DNA from: Actinomycetota bacterium
GTDB lineage: Bacteria > Actinomycetota > Acidimicrobiia > Acidimicrobiales > Iamiaceae
Assembly: GCA_019639075.1 (NCBI GenBank)
Contig: JAHBSO010000005.1
Location: forward strand, 62,001 to 126,000
Length of the DNA: 64,000 nucleotides
Direction of reading: 5' to 3'
This document shows positions 9,284-20,015 of the stretch, piece after piece. Numbering within the stretch: the stretch's first letter is position 1; every line of letters starts with the position of its first letter. Under the pieces are notes generated by a model. The model did not search any database. It was not told the origin of the DNA and saw only the letters and a list, made by a program, of their open reading frames with translations. Made by a program: the position numbers and the translations under genes.

Positions 9284-10063
9284 TCAGTCGCCGAAGGTCC
9301 GCATGAAGTCGACGACCTTGTCGGTGGTCGGGTCCATCATCTCGTGGACGATGTTGCCGTCGGCCAGCACGAGCACGCGGTCGGCGTAGGACGCCGAGTA
9401 GGGATCGTGGGTGACCATCACGATGGTCTGGTGGTAGCGGTCCACCGCTTCGCGCATGAACGAGAGGATCTCCGAGCTCGAGCGGGAGTCGAGGTTGCCG
9501 GTGGGCTCGTCGGCGAAGATGATCGCCGGCTTGCTGGCCAGTGCCCGGGCCACCGCGACCCGCTGCTGCTGGCCGCCCGACAGCTCGCTCGGCCGGTGGC
9601 TCAGGCGGTCGGCGAGGCCGACGGTGCGCACCACCTGGTCGAACCAGGCCTGGTCGACGTCAGCGCCGGCGAGCGAAAGCGGCAGGAGGATGTTCTCCTC
9701 GGCGTCGAGCGTCGGGATCAGGTTGAACGCCTGGAACACGAAGCCGATGCGGTCGCGGCGCAGCTTGGTGAGGTCCTTCTCGCCGAGCCGGGTGAGGTCG
9801 ACGCCCTCGATCCAGACGCTGCCGGAGGTGAGCGTGTCGAGGCCGGCGAGGCAGTGCATGAGCGTGCTCTTGCCCGATCCGGACGGGCCCATGATCGCCG
9901 TGAACTGTCCGGCGGCGAAGTCGACGGTGACCCCGGCGAGAGCCTGGACCTCGGTGTCGCCGCTGCCGTAGATCTTCCGAGCCTCGATCGCCCGGGCCGC
10001 GACGTCGCCCGACGGCGGGGGCGGCGGAGGAGGTGGCGGCGGGGCGGATTCGGTCATCGACAT
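9284..10063 (-). CDS. ABC transporter ATP-binding protein (MacB/LolD type)
   Basis: This 259-residue ATPase powers the two downstream permeases. Walker A (GPSGSGKST) lies at residues 59-67, the Q-loop region reads GFVFQAFNLIPTLD, the signature is LSGGQQQR, and Walker B is AIIFADEPTGNLD with a later H-loop in MVTHDP. The Phe-Asn-Leu after the Q-loop and the DEPTGNLDS box are typical of the MacB/LolD/FtsE subfamily. An unusual run of ten prolines occupies residues 8-17, just after the start. The first ATG (10061-10063) was kept; an internal ATG two codons later is possible. It is divergent from purA, with a 206-bp shared upstream region. Confidence 0.9.
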   Translation of the reverse strand: MSMTESAPPPPPPPPPPSGDVAARAIEARKIYGSGDTEVQALAGVTVDFAAGQFTAIMGPSGSGKSTLMHCLAGLDTLTSGSVWIEGVDLTRLGEKDLTKLRRDRIGFVFQAFNLIPTLDAEENILLPLSLAGADVDQAWFDQVVRTVGLADRLSHRPSELSGGQQQRVAVARALASKPAIIFADEPTGNLDSRSSSEILSFMREAVDRYHQTIVMVTHDPYSASYADRVLVLADGNIVHEMMDPTTDKVVDFMRTFGD

Positions 10064-10224
10064 GGCTCGATCCTGACTCGGGGCGCGGCGGAGTGAACAC
10101 GAGGTTCGGGACCCGGGGGCCGACCCTCCCGGGGACCCACAGGCTAGACAGCCGGTCCGTCGACGCGGTCGCCGGTTCCACGACGGCCCGAGGATCGGCC
10201 TTCGGGCCAGGCGGGGTCACCCGT

Positions 10225-11604
<1,380 letters not shown>

Positions 11605-11626
11605 CCCCTTCCCACGAGGAGACCCC

Positions 11627-12862
11627 GTGAAGATCGCCGTCGTCGGTTCGGGTGGCCGCGAGCACGCCCTCGTCGAGGTCCTGGCCCGGCACCACGAGGT
11701 GGTGCTCACGCCGGGCAACCCCGGGATCCCCGAGTCGGTCGCCACCGACATCGAGGAGCTCGCCGCGGCGGGCGACCTCGACCTCGTGGTCGTCGGACCG
11801 GAGATCCCGCTCGTCGACGGGTTGGCCGACCGGCTGCGTGCACTCGGGGTCCGGGTCTTCGGCCCCGGTGGCGACGGCGCACAGGTCGAGGGCTCGAAGG
11901 AGTACATGAAGGGCCTGGCCGACGCGGCCGGACTGCCGACGGCGCGGTACGGGGCGTTCACCGACGCCGACGAGGCGGTCGCGTTCCTGCGGACCCTGCC
12001 CGGCCCGTGGGTCGTGAAGACCGACGGGCTGGCCGCCGGCAAGGGCGTGCTCGTCGCCGACACGATCGAGGCCGCCGAGGCCGACGTGCGGGACAAGCTC
12101 TCGGGCGGCTCCTTCGGCGACGCCGGCCGCACGGTCGTCGTCGAGGAGGGCCTGTCGGGTCCCGAGGTGTCGGTGTTCCTGGTGTGCGACGGCACCCGGG
12201 CGGTGGCGCTGCCTGCGGCGCAGGACTTCAAGCGCGTCGGCGCCGGCGACACCGGCCCGAACACCGGCGGCATGGGCGCCTGGACCCCGCTGTCGTTCGT
12301 GCCCGACGGGTTCGAGGCCGACGTCGTGGCCCGCTTCGGCGAGCCGACGCTGGCCGAGCTGCGCCGCCGGGGCATCGACTTCCGGGGCGTGCTCTACGCC
12401 GGGTTCATGCTGACCGAGGACGGCCCGAAGCTGCTGGAGTACAACGTCCGCTTCGGCGATCCCGACTCCCAGCCCGTTCTCCTTCGCATGACGAGCGACC
12501 TCGGCGAGCTGCTGGCCGCGGCGGCGGACGGCGACCTCTCCTCGGTGCCGGCGCCGACCTTCTCCGACGACGCGGTCGTGCTGGTGGTCGCGGCGAGCGA
12601 GGGCTACCCGGTCGCGCCCCGCACGGGCGACCCGATCGAGGGGATCGACGAGGCCCGCGCCGTCGAGGGCGCCACCGTGCTGTGCGCCGGCGTGGCCGCC
12701 GATCCCGACCGTCCGGGCGGCCTGGTCACCGGCGGCGGGCGGGTGCTGAACGTGCTCGGCCGCGGCCCCGACGTCGCCACGGCCAGGGCCCGGGCCTACG
12801 AGGCCCTCGGCCACATCTCCTGGCCCGGCGAACACCACCGCACCGACATCGCCGCCGACTGA
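11627..12862 (+). CDS. purD: Phosphoribosylamine-glycine ligase (GAR synthetase)
   Basis: PurD is an ATP-grasp ligase that joins phosphoribosylamine to glycine, the second step of de novo purine synthesis. The 411-residue protein starts [14 protein letters not shown] and carries [14 protein letters not shown], the ATP-binding segment [13 protein letters not shown], the [10 protein letters not shown] motif and the [13 protein letters not shown] metal-binding motif. The GTG start at 11627 follows a GAGGAG ribosome site at 11614-11619. It lies between purA and purE, in the same direction, with short gaps. Confidence 0.97.
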   Translation: MKIAVVGSGGREHALVEVLARHHEVVLTPGNPGIPESVATDIEELAAAGDLDLVVVGPEIPLVDGLADRLRALGVRVFGPGGDGAQVEGSKEYMKGLADAAGLPTARYGAFTDADEAVAFLRTLPGPWVVKTDGLAAGKGVLVADTIEAAEADVRDKLSGGSFGDAGRTVVVEEGLSGPEVSVFLVCDGTRAVALPAAQDFKRVGAGDTGPNTGGMGAWTPLSFVPDGFEADVVARFGEPTLAELRRRGIDFRGVLYAGFMLTEDGPKLLEYNVRFGDPDSQPVLLRMTSDLGELLAAAADGDLSSVPAPTFSDDAVVLVVAASEGYPVAPRTGDPIEGIDEARAVEGATVLCAGVAADPDRPGGLVTGGGRVLNVLGRGPDVATARARAYEALGHISWPGEHHRTDIAAD

Positions 12863-12872
12863 CCGGCGTTTG

Positions 12873-12878
12873 TATCGT
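12873..12878 (+). promoter_or_regulatory. -10 box upstream of purE
   Basis: TATCGT lies 36 bases before the purE ATG, inside the 52-bp purD-purE gap, and an AGGAG ribosome site follows at 12901-12905. It suggests purEK can be transcribed separately from purAD. Confidence 0.4.
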
Positions 12879-12914
12879 CTCGGGCGGACCCGACGACCAC
12901 AGGAGCACCACGAG

Positions 12915-13415
12915 ATGAGCGAGCAGCAGCCACTGGTCGGGGTGGTGATGGGGTCCGACTCGGACTGGCCGACGCTGCGCGCCGGCGCCGAGGTGCTGGC
13001 GGAGCTCGGCATCGCGTACGAGGCGAGGGTCGTGTCCGCGCACCGCACGCCCGACCTCCTCTTCTCCTACGCCGAGGAGGCCGCCGGCCGAGGCCTGCGG
13101 GCGATCATCGCCGGTGCGGGTGGCGCGGCCCACCTCCCCGGGATGCTGGCGGCCAAGACCCGCATCCCGGTGCTCGGCGTGCCTGTGCGCTCCAAGGCGC
13201 TGTCGGGTCAGGACTCGCTCCTGTCGATCGTGCAGATGCCGAAGGGCATCCCCGTCGCCACGTTCGCCATCGGCGAGGCCGGAGCCGCCAACGCCGCCCT
13301 CTTCGCCGCCGCCGTGCTGGCCACGACCGATCCCGACGTCGCGGCCCGGCTCGACGCCTATCGCTCGGCGCAGACCGAACGGGTCCTCGGCCTCGAGCTG
13401 CCCGACCAGCCGTGA
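12915..13415 (+). CDS. purE: N5-carboxyaminoimidazole ribonucleotide mutase
   Basis: PurE (class I) moves the carboxyl group of N5-CAIR to carbon, giving CAIR, and works directly after PurK. The 166-residue protein shows [12 protein letters not shown] at its start, the catalytic-site motif VVSAHRTPD and the [11 protein letters not shown] loop, all typical of the class I mutase. The ATG at 12915 was chosen because AGGAG sits 9 bases upstream; an upstream in-frame start would add a non-homologous stretch. It overlaps purK by 4 bp. Confidence 0.97.
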   Translation: MSEQQPLVGVVMGSDSDWPTLRAGAEVLAELGIAYEARVVSAHRTPDLLFSYAEEAAGRGLRAIIAGAGGAAHLPGMLAAKTRIPVLGVPVRSKALSGQDSLLSIVQMPKGIPVATFAIGEAGAANAALFAAAVLATTDPDVAARLDAYRSAQTERVLGLELPDQP

Positions 13416-14593
13416 GCGACCCGGCCGGCCCCGTCGGCGTGCGCGACCGGTCGGTGCGGCCGGTGCTCCCACCGGCCACGCTCGGCATGCTCGGCGGCGG
13501 GCAGCTCGGCCGGTACTTCGTGATCGCCGCGCACGAGCTGGGCTACCGGGTGTGGGTCCTCGACCCCGATCCCGACAGCCCCGCCGGCCGCATCGCCGAC
13601 CGACACCTGGTCGCGCCGTACGACGACCCGGCGGCGATCGACGAGCTGGCCACGGGCTGCCGGGCGGTCTCGACCGAGTTCGAGAACGTCCCGGCCGACA
13701 CCCTGCGGGCGTTGGTGGCCCGGACCGTCGTGCACCCGTCGGCCGACGCGGTCGCCGTCGCCCAGGACCGGATCGCCGAGAAGGCCTTCCTGGTCGACCA
13801 CGGCCTGCCGGTCGGTCCCCACACCTCCGTCGCCGCCGTGGAGGACCTCGACGACCTCGCCGACGATCTGTTCCCGGCGATCCTGAAGCGGGCCCGGTTC
13901 GGCTACGACGGCAAGGGCCAGGCCAAGGTCGCCGACGCCGCCGAAGCCCGTTCGGCGTTCGACGGGTTCGACCGGGCGCCGTGCGTGCTGGAGCGTCGGC
14001 TGCCGCTCGACCGGGAGCTGTCGGTCGTCCTCGCCCGCAGCCGGTGGGGCGACGTCGCGTGCTTCGCCACCGCGGAGAACCGGCACCGGGACGGGATCCT
14101 CGACCTGTCGATGGCGCCGGCCCCGATCACGCCGGAGCAGGATGCCGAGGCCCGCGACGTCGCGGTGCGCATCGCCGAGGCCCTGGACTACGTCGGCGTC
14201 CTCGCCGTCGAGCTGTTCGTGTCCGACGGGCGGATCCTCGTCAACGAACTGGCCCCTCGTCCGCACAACAGCGGCCACCTCACCCTCGACGCCACCGTGA
14301 CCAGCCAGTACGAGCAACAGGTCCGGGCGCTGTGCGGCCTTCCGCTGGGGTCACCCCGACCGGTGGCCGCGGCGGTCATGGTCAACCTCCTGGGCGACCT
14401 CTGGCCGGCCGGCGGTGAGCCGCCGTGGGGCGCGGTGCTCGGCGTGCCCGACCTCAAGCTGCACCTCTACGGCAAGGTCGAGGCCCGACCCGGCCGCAAG
14501 ATGGGGCACCTCACGGTGCTGGGCGACGATCCGGGCGCCGTGGCCGCGGTCGCCGAGCGGGCCCGGCGCGACATCGGCGTCATCGACGCCTGA
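13412..14593 (+). CDS. purK: N5-carboxyaminoimidazole ribonucleotide synthase
   Basis: PurK is an ATP-grasp enzyme that carboxylates AIR with bicarbonate and ATP to give N5-CAIR, the substrate of PurE. The 393-residue protein starts with a short linker, then [13 protein letters not shown], then FENVPA, the ATP-binding segment [15 protein letters not shown] and the [14 protein letters not shown] motif. The GTG start overlaps the purE stop (GTGA), so the two are translationally coupled. The gene converges on the zinc-binding protein gene at 14600. Confidence 0.96.
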   Translation: MSDPAGPVGVRDRSVRPVLPPATLGMLGGGQLGRYFVIAAHELGYRVWVLDPDPDSPAGRIADRHLVAPYDDPAAIDELATGCRAVSTEFENVPADTLRALVARTVVHPSADAVAVAQDRIAEKAFLVDHGLPVGPHTSVAAVEDLDDLADDLFPAILKRARFGYDGKGQAKVADAAEARSAFDGFDRAPCVLERRLPLDRELSVVLARSRWGDVACFATAENRHRDGILDLSMAPAPITPEQDAEARDVAVRIAEALDYVGVLAVELFVSDGRILVNELAPRPHNSGHLTLDATVTSQYEQQVRALCGLPLGSPRPVAAAVMVNLLGDLWPAGGEPPWGAVLGVPDLKLHLYGKVEARPGRKMGHLTVLGDDPGAVAAVAERARRDIGVIDA

Positions 14594-14599
14594 CGGAGG

Positions 14600-15058
14600 T
14601 CAGATCGCCTGGCTGAGCGGGTCGGAGGGCCGGACCCGCATCAGGCTGGCGAGCTGGGCGGTCGCCGGCACGCGAGCGTCGTGCTCCTCCTCGGCGTCGG
14701 TCCAGGTGTCCTCGAACGCGATGGGGGTCGCGGCCGCCGGCGGCAGCGGGACGGGTTCCCCGTCGCCCCCGCCTCCGCCGCGGCGGCCGTGACGGCGGCT
14801 GGCCCGCTCCTGCTTCGCCGCCGCCTTGGCCGCGGCCTTGGCGGCCTTGACCGCCTGTCGCCCCGAGGCTGCGGGCGTCGCCATCACGACGGGCCGGTAG
14901 CTGTTGCGGACGCCGCCGGCGTTGAGGGCGCAACCGATGCAGAACGGCGGCTTCTTCGGCCCGAAGGCGAACACCAGGCACCGTCCGCAGAACGGTGCGC
15001 CGCACGAGCGGCAGGTCGACTCCATCTCCTCTTCGAAGTGGCGCACGCAGTGGGTCAT
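14600..15058 (-). CDS. Small cysteine-rich putative zinc-binding protein
   Basis: This 152-residue protein has an N-terminal cysteine cluster: C-x2-H soon after the start, then C-x2-C, C-x2-C and a final C-x2-C in PFCIGC, resembling a B-box or zinc-ribbon fold. An Ala/Lys-rich helix (VKAAKAAAKAAAK) and an acidic, Pro-rich tail follow. No enzyme motif is seen. The start at 15058 follows GGAGG with 6-base spacing, which decides it over a start 18 bases upstream. A DNA, RNA or protein contact role is possible. The function is unknown. Confidence 0.7.
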   Translation of the reverse strand: MTHCVRHFEEEMESTCRSCGAPFCGRCLVFAFGPKKPPFCIGCALNAGGVRNSYRPVVMATPAASGRQAVKAAKAAAKAAAKQERASRRHGRRGGGGGDGEPVPLPPAAATPIAFEDTWTDAEEEHDARVPATAQLASLMRVRPSDPLSQAI

Positions 15059-15201
15059 CAGGGGCCTCCGGGACATCGGTGCTGCCCTTGTCTCATCGGT
15101 CGCGCCGCCGGTGCTCGATAGGGGTCGTTCGGACCATTTCCGACGGCCGCCCTTCGGGTTCGGGTCCGTCCCCGGATGGCCGCCCGTCCGGGTGCCGCTC
15201 C

Positions 15202-15207
15202 TACGAT
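15202..15207 (+). promoter_or_regulatory. -10 box of a leaderless purB promoter
   Basis: TACGAT lies exactly 6 bases before the purB GTG start at 15214. Confidence 0.5.
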
Positions 15208-15213
15208 GGGTCG

Positions 15214-16635
15214 GTGACCACCATCCCCAACGTCCTGGCCTCCCGGTACGCGTCGGACCAGATGGTCGAGCTGTGGTCGGCCCGGTCCAAGGTGGTCCTC
15301 GAGCGACGGTTGTGGCTGGCGGTGCTCCGCGCCCAGGAGAAGCTCGGTGTCGACCTCCCCGAGGGCGTGATCGATGCCTACGAGCGGGTGGTCGAGGACG
15401 TCGACCTGGGGTCGATCGCGGAGCGCGAGCGGGTGACCCGCCACGACGTGAAGGCCCGGATCGAGGAGTTCTCGGCCCTCGCCGGCCACGAGCACATCCA
15501 CAAGGGGATGACGTCGAGGGACCTGACCGAGAACGTCGAGCAGCTCCAGATCCGCGACGCGCTCGTCCTCGTCCGAGGTCGGATGCTCGCCGCGCTGGCC
15601 CGCCTGGCCGAGCGGGCGGCCGAGCACCGCACGACGGTGATCACCGGCCGCAGCCACAACGTGCCGGCCCAGGCCACCACCCTCGGCAAGCGGTTCGCCA
15701 ACGCCGGCCAGGAGCTGCTGGTCGCCCTCGACCGGGTCGACGACCTGCTGGCCCGCTACCCGCTGCGAGGGATCAAGGGCCCGGTCGGCACCCAGCAGGA
15801 CATGCTCGATCTGTTGGGCTCGGCCGAGGACGTGGAGGCGCTCGAGGCAGCCATCGCGTCGCACCTCGCGTTCGAGCACACGCTCGACGACGTCGGTCAG
15901 GTGTACCCCCGGTCGCTCGACCTGGAGGTCGTGTCGGCGTTGGTCCAGGTGGCGTCGGGCCCGTCGAGCCTGGCGACCACGATCCGGCTGATGGCCGGGC
16001 AGGACCTCGTCACCGAAGGGTTCAAGCCGGGGCAGGTCGGCTCCTCGGCGATGCCCCACAAGATGAACTCGCGCTCGTGCGAGCGGGTGAACGGCTTCGC
16101 GGCGATCCTGAGCGGTCACCTGGCGATGGTGGCGAGGTTGGCCGGGGACCAGTGGAACGAGGGCGACGTGAGCGACTCGGTCGTCCGGCGCGTGGCCATG
16201 CCCGACGCGTTCTTCGCGGTCGACGGCCTCTTCGAGACCTTCCTCACGGTCCTCGACGAGTTCGGCGCCTACCCGGCGGTGATCGAGCGCGAGCTCGACC
16301 GCTACCTGCCGTTCCTGACCACGACCAAGGTCCTGATGGCCGCGGTGCGCAAGGGCGTCGGGCGCGAGGTGGCCCACGAGGCGATCAAGGAGCACGCCGT
16401 CGCGGTGGCGCTCGCGATGCGCGAGGAGGTCGGTGCCGACAACGACCTGTTCGCGCGGCTCGCGGCCGATGAGCGGCTGGGGCTGACACTGGCGGAGATC
16501 GAGGCGGTGGTCGCCGACCCGATCTCGTTCGTCGGCACCGCGCCGGCCCAGGTCGACGCGTTCGTGGCCCGGGTCGACGCGCTGATCGCGGCCGACCCCG
16601 ATGCCGCCGCCTACCGGCCCGGCGCCATCCTCTGA
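15214..16635 (+). CDS. purB: Adenylosuccinate lyase
   Basis: PurB splits adenylosuccinate to AMP plus fumarate, and SAICAR to AICAR plus fumarate, so it acts twice in purine synthesis. The 473-residue protein carries the fumarase/aspartase superfamily signature GSSAMPHKMNSRSCERVN, an early KARIEEFSALAGHEHIHKG-type segment with its active-site His, and the ITGRSHNVPAQ motif. The GTG start at 15214 agrees with the homologous start and with a TACGAT box 6 bases upstream; an earlier in-frame start at 14995 would add a non-homologous extension. Confidence 0.96.
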   Translation: MTTIPNVLASRYASDQMVELWSARSKVVLERRLWLAVLRAQEKLGVDLPEGVIDAYERVVEDVDLGSIAERERVTRHDVKARIEEFSALAGHEHIHKGMTSRDLTENVEQLQIRDALVLVRGRMLAALARLAERAAEHRTTVITGRSHNVPAQATTLGKRFANAGQELLVALDRVDDLLARYPLRGIKGPVGTQQDMLDLLGSAEDVEALEAAIASHLAFEHTLDDVGQVYPRSLDLEVVSALVQVASGPSSLATTIRLMAGQDLVTEGFKPGQVGSSAMPHKMNSRSCERVNGFAAILSGHLAMVARLAGDQWNEGDVSDSVVRRVAMPDAFFAVDGLFETFLTVLDEFGAYPAVIERELDRYLPFLTTTKVLMAAVRKGVGREVAHEAIKEHAVAVALAMREEVGADNDLFARLAADERLGLTLAEIEAVVADPISFVGTAPAQVDAFVARVDALIAADPDAAAYRPGAIL

Positions 16636-16653
16636 CGCATCCCGGGTCGCCGG

Positions 16654-17508
16654 TCAGTCGCCTTCGAGGTGACCGAGCAGCGCGGAGAGCCACTCGTCGG
16701 GGTGGGTGAGCTGGGGCGAGTGGTAGGCGCCGTCGATGCGGACGAGCCTCGCCCCGGGGATCGTCGAGGCCATCTCGTCGGACCGTTCGACCAGGGCCCC
16801 GTCGAGCGAGCCGACCAGCACGAGCGTCGGCACGTCGATGGCGGCGATGGCGTCGTCGAGGCCGAGGGGTTCGCCATCGGCGAGGAGCGCGGTGCCGAGC
16901 ACCTTCATCGCGTACGGGTCGAACCCGGCGCTGAGCTCGTCCTTCCGCTCCCGCCACGAAGGCGGGGTGCTGGCCTCGATGAGCGCGTCCTCGGGCGACG
17001 GCGGCATCGCGGCCGGCAGGCCGCGGGCCGGGTCGAAGGCGGCGAGGAAACCGGCGATCAGGTCGGCGGTGGGTTCGTCGTCGGGCACGAAGTTGGTCGA
17101 GCTCGTGTCCATGAGGACGAGGCGACGGACCGCCGGTCGGTGCTGGAGGACGAGCTTCTGCACCAGCACCCCGCCCATCGAGTGGCCGAGCAGGTCGAAC
17201 GGCCCCTCGACGTGCTCGTCGACGAAGGCGGCGAGGTCGGCGACCAGGCGGTCGAGGGAGTAGGCGTCGAGGCGACCGGGCTTGGTCGAGCGGCCGTGGC
17301 CGCGGTGGTCGATCGTGATGACGGGGCGGTCCGCGGCGAGGGCCTCGACGCGGAGGGCGAAGTCGAACGCCGACCCGGAGAACCCGTGCACCAGCACCAG
17401 CGGCACGCCCTCGTCGGGACCCCAACGGTCCCAGGCGAGGGTGACGCCGTCGACGTCGAAGGTGCGGGTGGGTTCCCAGCCGACGCGGTCGGCGGTGGTC
17501 TCGGTCAT
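16654..17508 (-). CDS. Alpha/beta-fold hydrolase
   Basis: The 284-residue protein has the alpha/beta-hydrolase layout: an oxyanion-hole HGFSGS, a DHRGHGRS turn, the nucleophile elbow GHSMGG (Ser), a late Asp in LVGSLDGAL and a His in DGAYHSPQL. It is a soluble serine hydrolase of unknown substrate; esterases, C-C hydrolases and epoxide hydrolases share this layout. A GGGGAGG ribosome site lies just upstream of the ATG at 17508. It is divergent from purC across 53 bp and converges on purB, so it interrupts the purine run. Confidence 0.85.
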   Translation of the reverse strand: MTETTADRVGWEPTRTFDVDGVTLAWDRWGPDEGVPLVLVHGFSGSAFDFALRVEALAADRPVITIDHRGHGRSTKPGRLDAYSLDRLVADLAAFVDEHVEGPFDLLGHSMGGVLVQKLVLQHRPAVRRLVLMDTSSTNFVPDDEPTADLIAGFLAAFDPARGLPAAMPPSPEDALIEASTPPSWRERKDELSAGFDPYAMKVLGTALLADGEPLGLDDAIAAIDVPTLVLVGSLDGALVERSDEMASTIPGARLVRIDGAYHSPQLTHPDEWLSALLGHLEGD

Positions 17509-17549
17509 GCGGGCCTCCCCTGGGCGGACGGGTCAGCAGTCTGCCCGCG

Positions 17550-17555
17550 TAACGT
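17550..17555 (+). promoter_or_regulatory. -10 box of a leaderless purC promoter
   Basis: TAACGT lies 6 bases before the purC ATG at 17562. Confidence 0.55.
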
Positions 17556-17561
17556 GGGCCC

Positions 17562-18455
17562 ATGACCGAACTGCCGATCCCGAAGCTCTACTCGGGCAAG
17601 GTCCGAGACATCTACGACCTCGGCGGCGATCGCCTGTTGATGGTCGCCAGCGACCGGATGTCGGCGTTCGACGTCGTCATGGCCGAGGAGATCCCGGACA
17701 AGGGTCGGGTGCTGACCGCCACGTCGGACTACTGGTTCGAGCGCGTCGCCGACCTGGTGGCCAGCCACCTGCTGTCGACCGACGTCGCCGAACTCGACGT
17801 CGACCTGCCGCCCGACGCCGATCTGGCCGGTCGGATCATGATCTGCCGGCGGGCCGAGATGCTGCCGGTGGAGTGCATCGTGCGCGGCTACCTGGCCGGT
17901 TCGGCGTGGAAGGACTACCGCGCCTCCGGGTCCATGAACGGGGTGGCGCTGCCCGCCGGCCTCCTGGAGTCCTCTCGGTTCCCCGAGCCCGTGTTCACGC
18001 CGTCGACCAAGGCCGAGCTCGGCGACCACGACGAGAACATCTCGTTCGAGCGGGCGGTCGACCTCGTCGGGCGGGAGCGGGCCGAACAGCTCCGCGACGT
18101 CTCCCTGGCCATCTACGAGCGGGCGTCGGCCGTCGCCGCCGAGCGAGGTCTCCTCGTCGCCGACACCAAGTTCGAGTTCGGCCTGATCGATGGCGAGCTC
18201 GTCCTGTGCGACGAGGTCCTGACCCCCGATTCGTCCCGGTTCTGGCCGGCCGACCGCTGGGAGCCGGGCTCGACGCCCCCCGCATTCGACAAGCAGCCGT
18301 TGCGGGACTACCTCGACGGCCTCGACTGGGACAAGAAGCCGCCGCCTCCCCCGTTGAGCGACGAGCTCGTGGCCGAGACCCGGGCCCGCTACGTCGACGC
18401 CTACGAGCGGATCACCGGCCTGCGCTTCGCCGACTGGCCCGGCGTGACCGCCTGA
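17562..18455 (+). CDS. purC: SAICAR synthase
   Basis: PurC joins CAIR and aspartate with ATP to make SAICAR. The 297-residue protein opens with KLYSGKVRDIYDLGGD and contains VASDRMSAFDVV, CIVRGYLAGSAWKDY, ADTKFEFG and DEVLTPDSSRFWP, all signatures of the family. It is the longer actinobacterial/yeast-type form. It is followed after 50 bp by purS, which has a weaker -10-like box of its own. Confidence 0.97.
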   Translation: MTELPIPKLYSGKVRDIYDLGGDRLLMVASDRMSAFDVVMAEEIPDKGRVLTATSDYWFERVADLVASHLLSTDVAELDVDLPPDADLAGRIMICRRAEMLPVECIVRGYLAGSAWKDYRASGSMNGVALPAGLLESSRFPEPVFTPSTKAELGDHDENISFERAVDLVGRERAEQLRDVSLAIYERASAVAAERGLLVADTKFEFGLIDGELVLCDEVLTPDSSRFWPADRWEPGSTPPAFDKQPLRDYLDGLDWDKKPPPPPLSDELVAETRARYVDAYERITGLRFADWPGVTA

Positions 18456-18505
18456 CGCTCCCGATGGGTTCCCGGGCCGCCCCACCGGTGTGGGACGATG
18501 GCCCC

Positions 18506-18769
18506 ATGCTGTTCTCCGTGCAGGTCGAGGTCTCCCTACGCGAGGGGGTGGCCGACCCGCAGGGCGCCACCATCGAGCGGTCCCTGCCCCACCTCGGGTT
18601 CGACGGGGTGCAGGGTGTCCGGGTCGGCAAGTGCATCCGGTTCGACCTCGAGGCCGCCGACGAGGCGGCGGCGACCGCGGAGGTCGAGGATCTCTGCCAG
18701 CGCTTCCTGACGAATCCGGTGATCGAGGACGCGACCATCACGGTCGCCGCCGCCTCGGGAGCGCGCTGA
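18506..18769 (+). CDS. purS: Phosphoribosylformylglycinamidine synthase subunit PurS
   Basis: PurS is the small dimeric subunit that bridges PurL and PurQ in the three-part FGAM synthase of Gram-positive bacteria and archaea. The 87-residue protein has the expected pattern: FSVQVEVSLREGVADPQG at the start, then VGKCIRFDLE and LCQRFLTNPVIEDATI. The gene is too short for many gene finders. A GACGAT box lies 6 bases before the ATG. Its TGA shares one base with the purQ ATG, so it is coupled to purQ. Confidence 0.95.
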   Translation: MLFSVQVEVSLREGVADPQGATIERSLPHLGFDGVQGVRVGKCIRFDLEAADEAAATAEVEDLCQRFLTNPVIEDATITVAAASGAR

Positions 18770-19446
18770 TGGCACCACGCGTCGGGGTCGTCCTCTTCCC
18801 GGGGTCGAACTGCGAGCACGACGTCGTCGAGGCGGTGCGCCTGCTCGGCGGCGACGCCGAGATCCTCTGGCACGGGGACGGTTCGGTGCAGGGCGTCGAC
18901 GCCGTGGTGGTCCCGGGCGGTTTCGCCCACGGCGACTACCTCCGTCCCGGCGCGATCGCCCGGTTCTCCCCGGTCATGGAGGCCGTCGTGTCGTTCGCGC
19001 GGTCGGGTGGTCCGGTCGTCGGCATCTGCAACGGGTTCCAGGTCCTGACCGAGGCCGGGTTGCTGCCCGGAGCGCTCCAGAAGAACCGCGGTCTCAAGTT
19101 CCTGTGCACCACCGTCGAGCTGCGTGTCGATTCCACCGAGTCGGTGCTCACGTCGTCGGCGACCAAGGGTGCGATCCTGCGGGTACCGATCAACCACTTC
19201 GAGGGCAACTACACCTGTAGCCCCGAGACGTTGGCCCAGCTCCGGGCAAATGACCAGGTCGTCCTGCGGTACGTCGACAACCCCAACGGTTCGGTCGACG
19301 ACATCGCCGGTATCACCAACGAGGGCCGCAACGTCGTCGGGCTGATGCCGCACCCCGAGCGCGCCATCAGTCCGTTGCTCGGCTCCGACGACGGGCTCCC
19401 GCTGCTCTCGTCGCTCGTCGCGTCGGCCGCCGCCGCTCGCGTCTGA
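18769..19446 (+). CDS. purQ: Phosphoribosylformylglycinamidine synthase subunit PurQ (glutaminase)
   Basis: PurQ releases ammonia from glutamine and passes it to PurL. The 225-residue class I glutamine amidotransferase starts PRVGVVLFPGSNCEHD. It has GGFAHGDYLR, the catalytic nucleophile Cys at about residue 87 (GICNGFQ) and the late His-Glu pair in GLMPHPERA. The start codon overlaps the purS stop. A hairpin follows the stop codon, before the convergent gene. Confidence 0.97.
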   Translation: MAPRVGVVLFPGSNCEHDVVEAVRLLGGDAEILWHGDGSVQGVDAVVVPGGFAHGDYLRPGAIARFSPVMEAVVSFARSGGPVVGICNGFQVLTEAGLLPGALQKNRGLKFLCTTVELRVDSTESVLTSSATKGAILRVPINHFEGNYTCSPETLAQLRANDQVVLRYVDNPNGSVDDIAGITNEGRNVVGLMPHPERAISPLLGSDDGLPLLSSLVASAAAARV

Positions 19447-19461
19447 GGGCGCCGACGTCCC

Positions 19462-19495
19462 GGCCCCGGGCGTGCCCCCGCACGCCGCCCGGGCC
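19462..19495. terminator. Hairpin between convergent purQ and the 139-residue gene
   Basis: GGCCCCGGGCGTGC, a CCCC loop, and GCACGCC followed after one bulged base by CCCGGGCC form a long GC stem. No U-run follows, as is common in high-GC actinobacteria. Its position between two converging genes fits a bidirectional stop. Confidence 0.5.
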
Positions 19496-19510
19496 GGAAC
19501 GATCAGCCGA

Positions 19511-19930
19511 TCAGGAGGCCCGGCCGATGCCGGCCCGGCGGAGCACGTCGGGCTTCACGCCGACGGCACGGAAGGCCGCGTAGCCGATCTTCTTGCGCTC
19601 GGCGTAGCCGGCCGCGGCCTCGACGAAGCCCTTCTCCAGGGCGTCGAGGTCGATCGCGTCCTCGTCGAAGGCGGCGAGCTCGGCCTCGAGGTCGAACTTC
19701 TTCTGGGTCAGCTGGAGCTGGTTGAGGGGGCTCGCTTCCGCGATCGCGGCGTCGACCTCGGCGAGCTGCTTGACCACGGTCGCCTGGGTCCTCTTTCGGC
19801 CACGCTTGGGCTTCGTCGCTGCGAGTGCTTCGAGGTACGCGCGGACCGCATTTCCCTCTTGGCGACCCTTCGCGAGTGCAGCTTTGTGGTCATCGGACAT
19901 GGTGCGCTTCTTGGCGCTCTTTGGGGGCAT
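19511..19930 (-). CDS. Small conserved charged protein, function unknown
   Basis: This 139-residue, strongly charged protein begins with a Lys-rich stretch containing [12 protein letters not shown], then a KPKRGRKRT basic patch. A predicted long helix follows (residues about 50-95, alternating Ala/Glu/Leu), and it ends in [16 protein letters not shown] and then PDVLRRAGI. The last part looks like a short helical DNA- or protein-binding tail. The pattern resembles uncharacterised proteins of other actinobacteria, from memory of the family style. The first ATG is used, but an ATG ten codons in (19900) is possible. It sits between purQ and purL on the opposite strand. Confidence 0.7.
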   Translation of the reverse strand: MPPKSAKKRTMSDDHKAALAKGRQEGNAVRAYLEALAATKPKRGRKRTQATVVKQLAEVDAAIAEASPLNQLQLTQKKFDLEAELAAFDEDAIDLDALEKGFVEAAAGYAERKKIGYAAFRAVGVKPDVLRRAGIGRAS

Positions 19931-20002
19931 GGATACAAGTGAAACAGATGATCACCATTGCAACAACATCGGGACGGGTTCCGGGGCGCGCGAGTGCGCC
20001 GG

Positions 20003-20008
20003 TAGCCT
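20003..20008 (+). promoter_or_regulatory. -10 box of a leaderless purL promoter
   Basis: TAGCCT lies 7 bases before the purL GTG at 20016, so purL has its own promoter after the opposite-strand gene that separates it from purQ. Confidence 0.5.
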
Positions 20009-20015
20009 CGATCCC

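Noticed and set aside
19722..20015. N-terminal extension of purL from an upstream ATG
   Set aside because: The added stretch is not homologous and lies on the opposite strand of the small conserved gene. The GTG at 20016 is backed by a -10 box.
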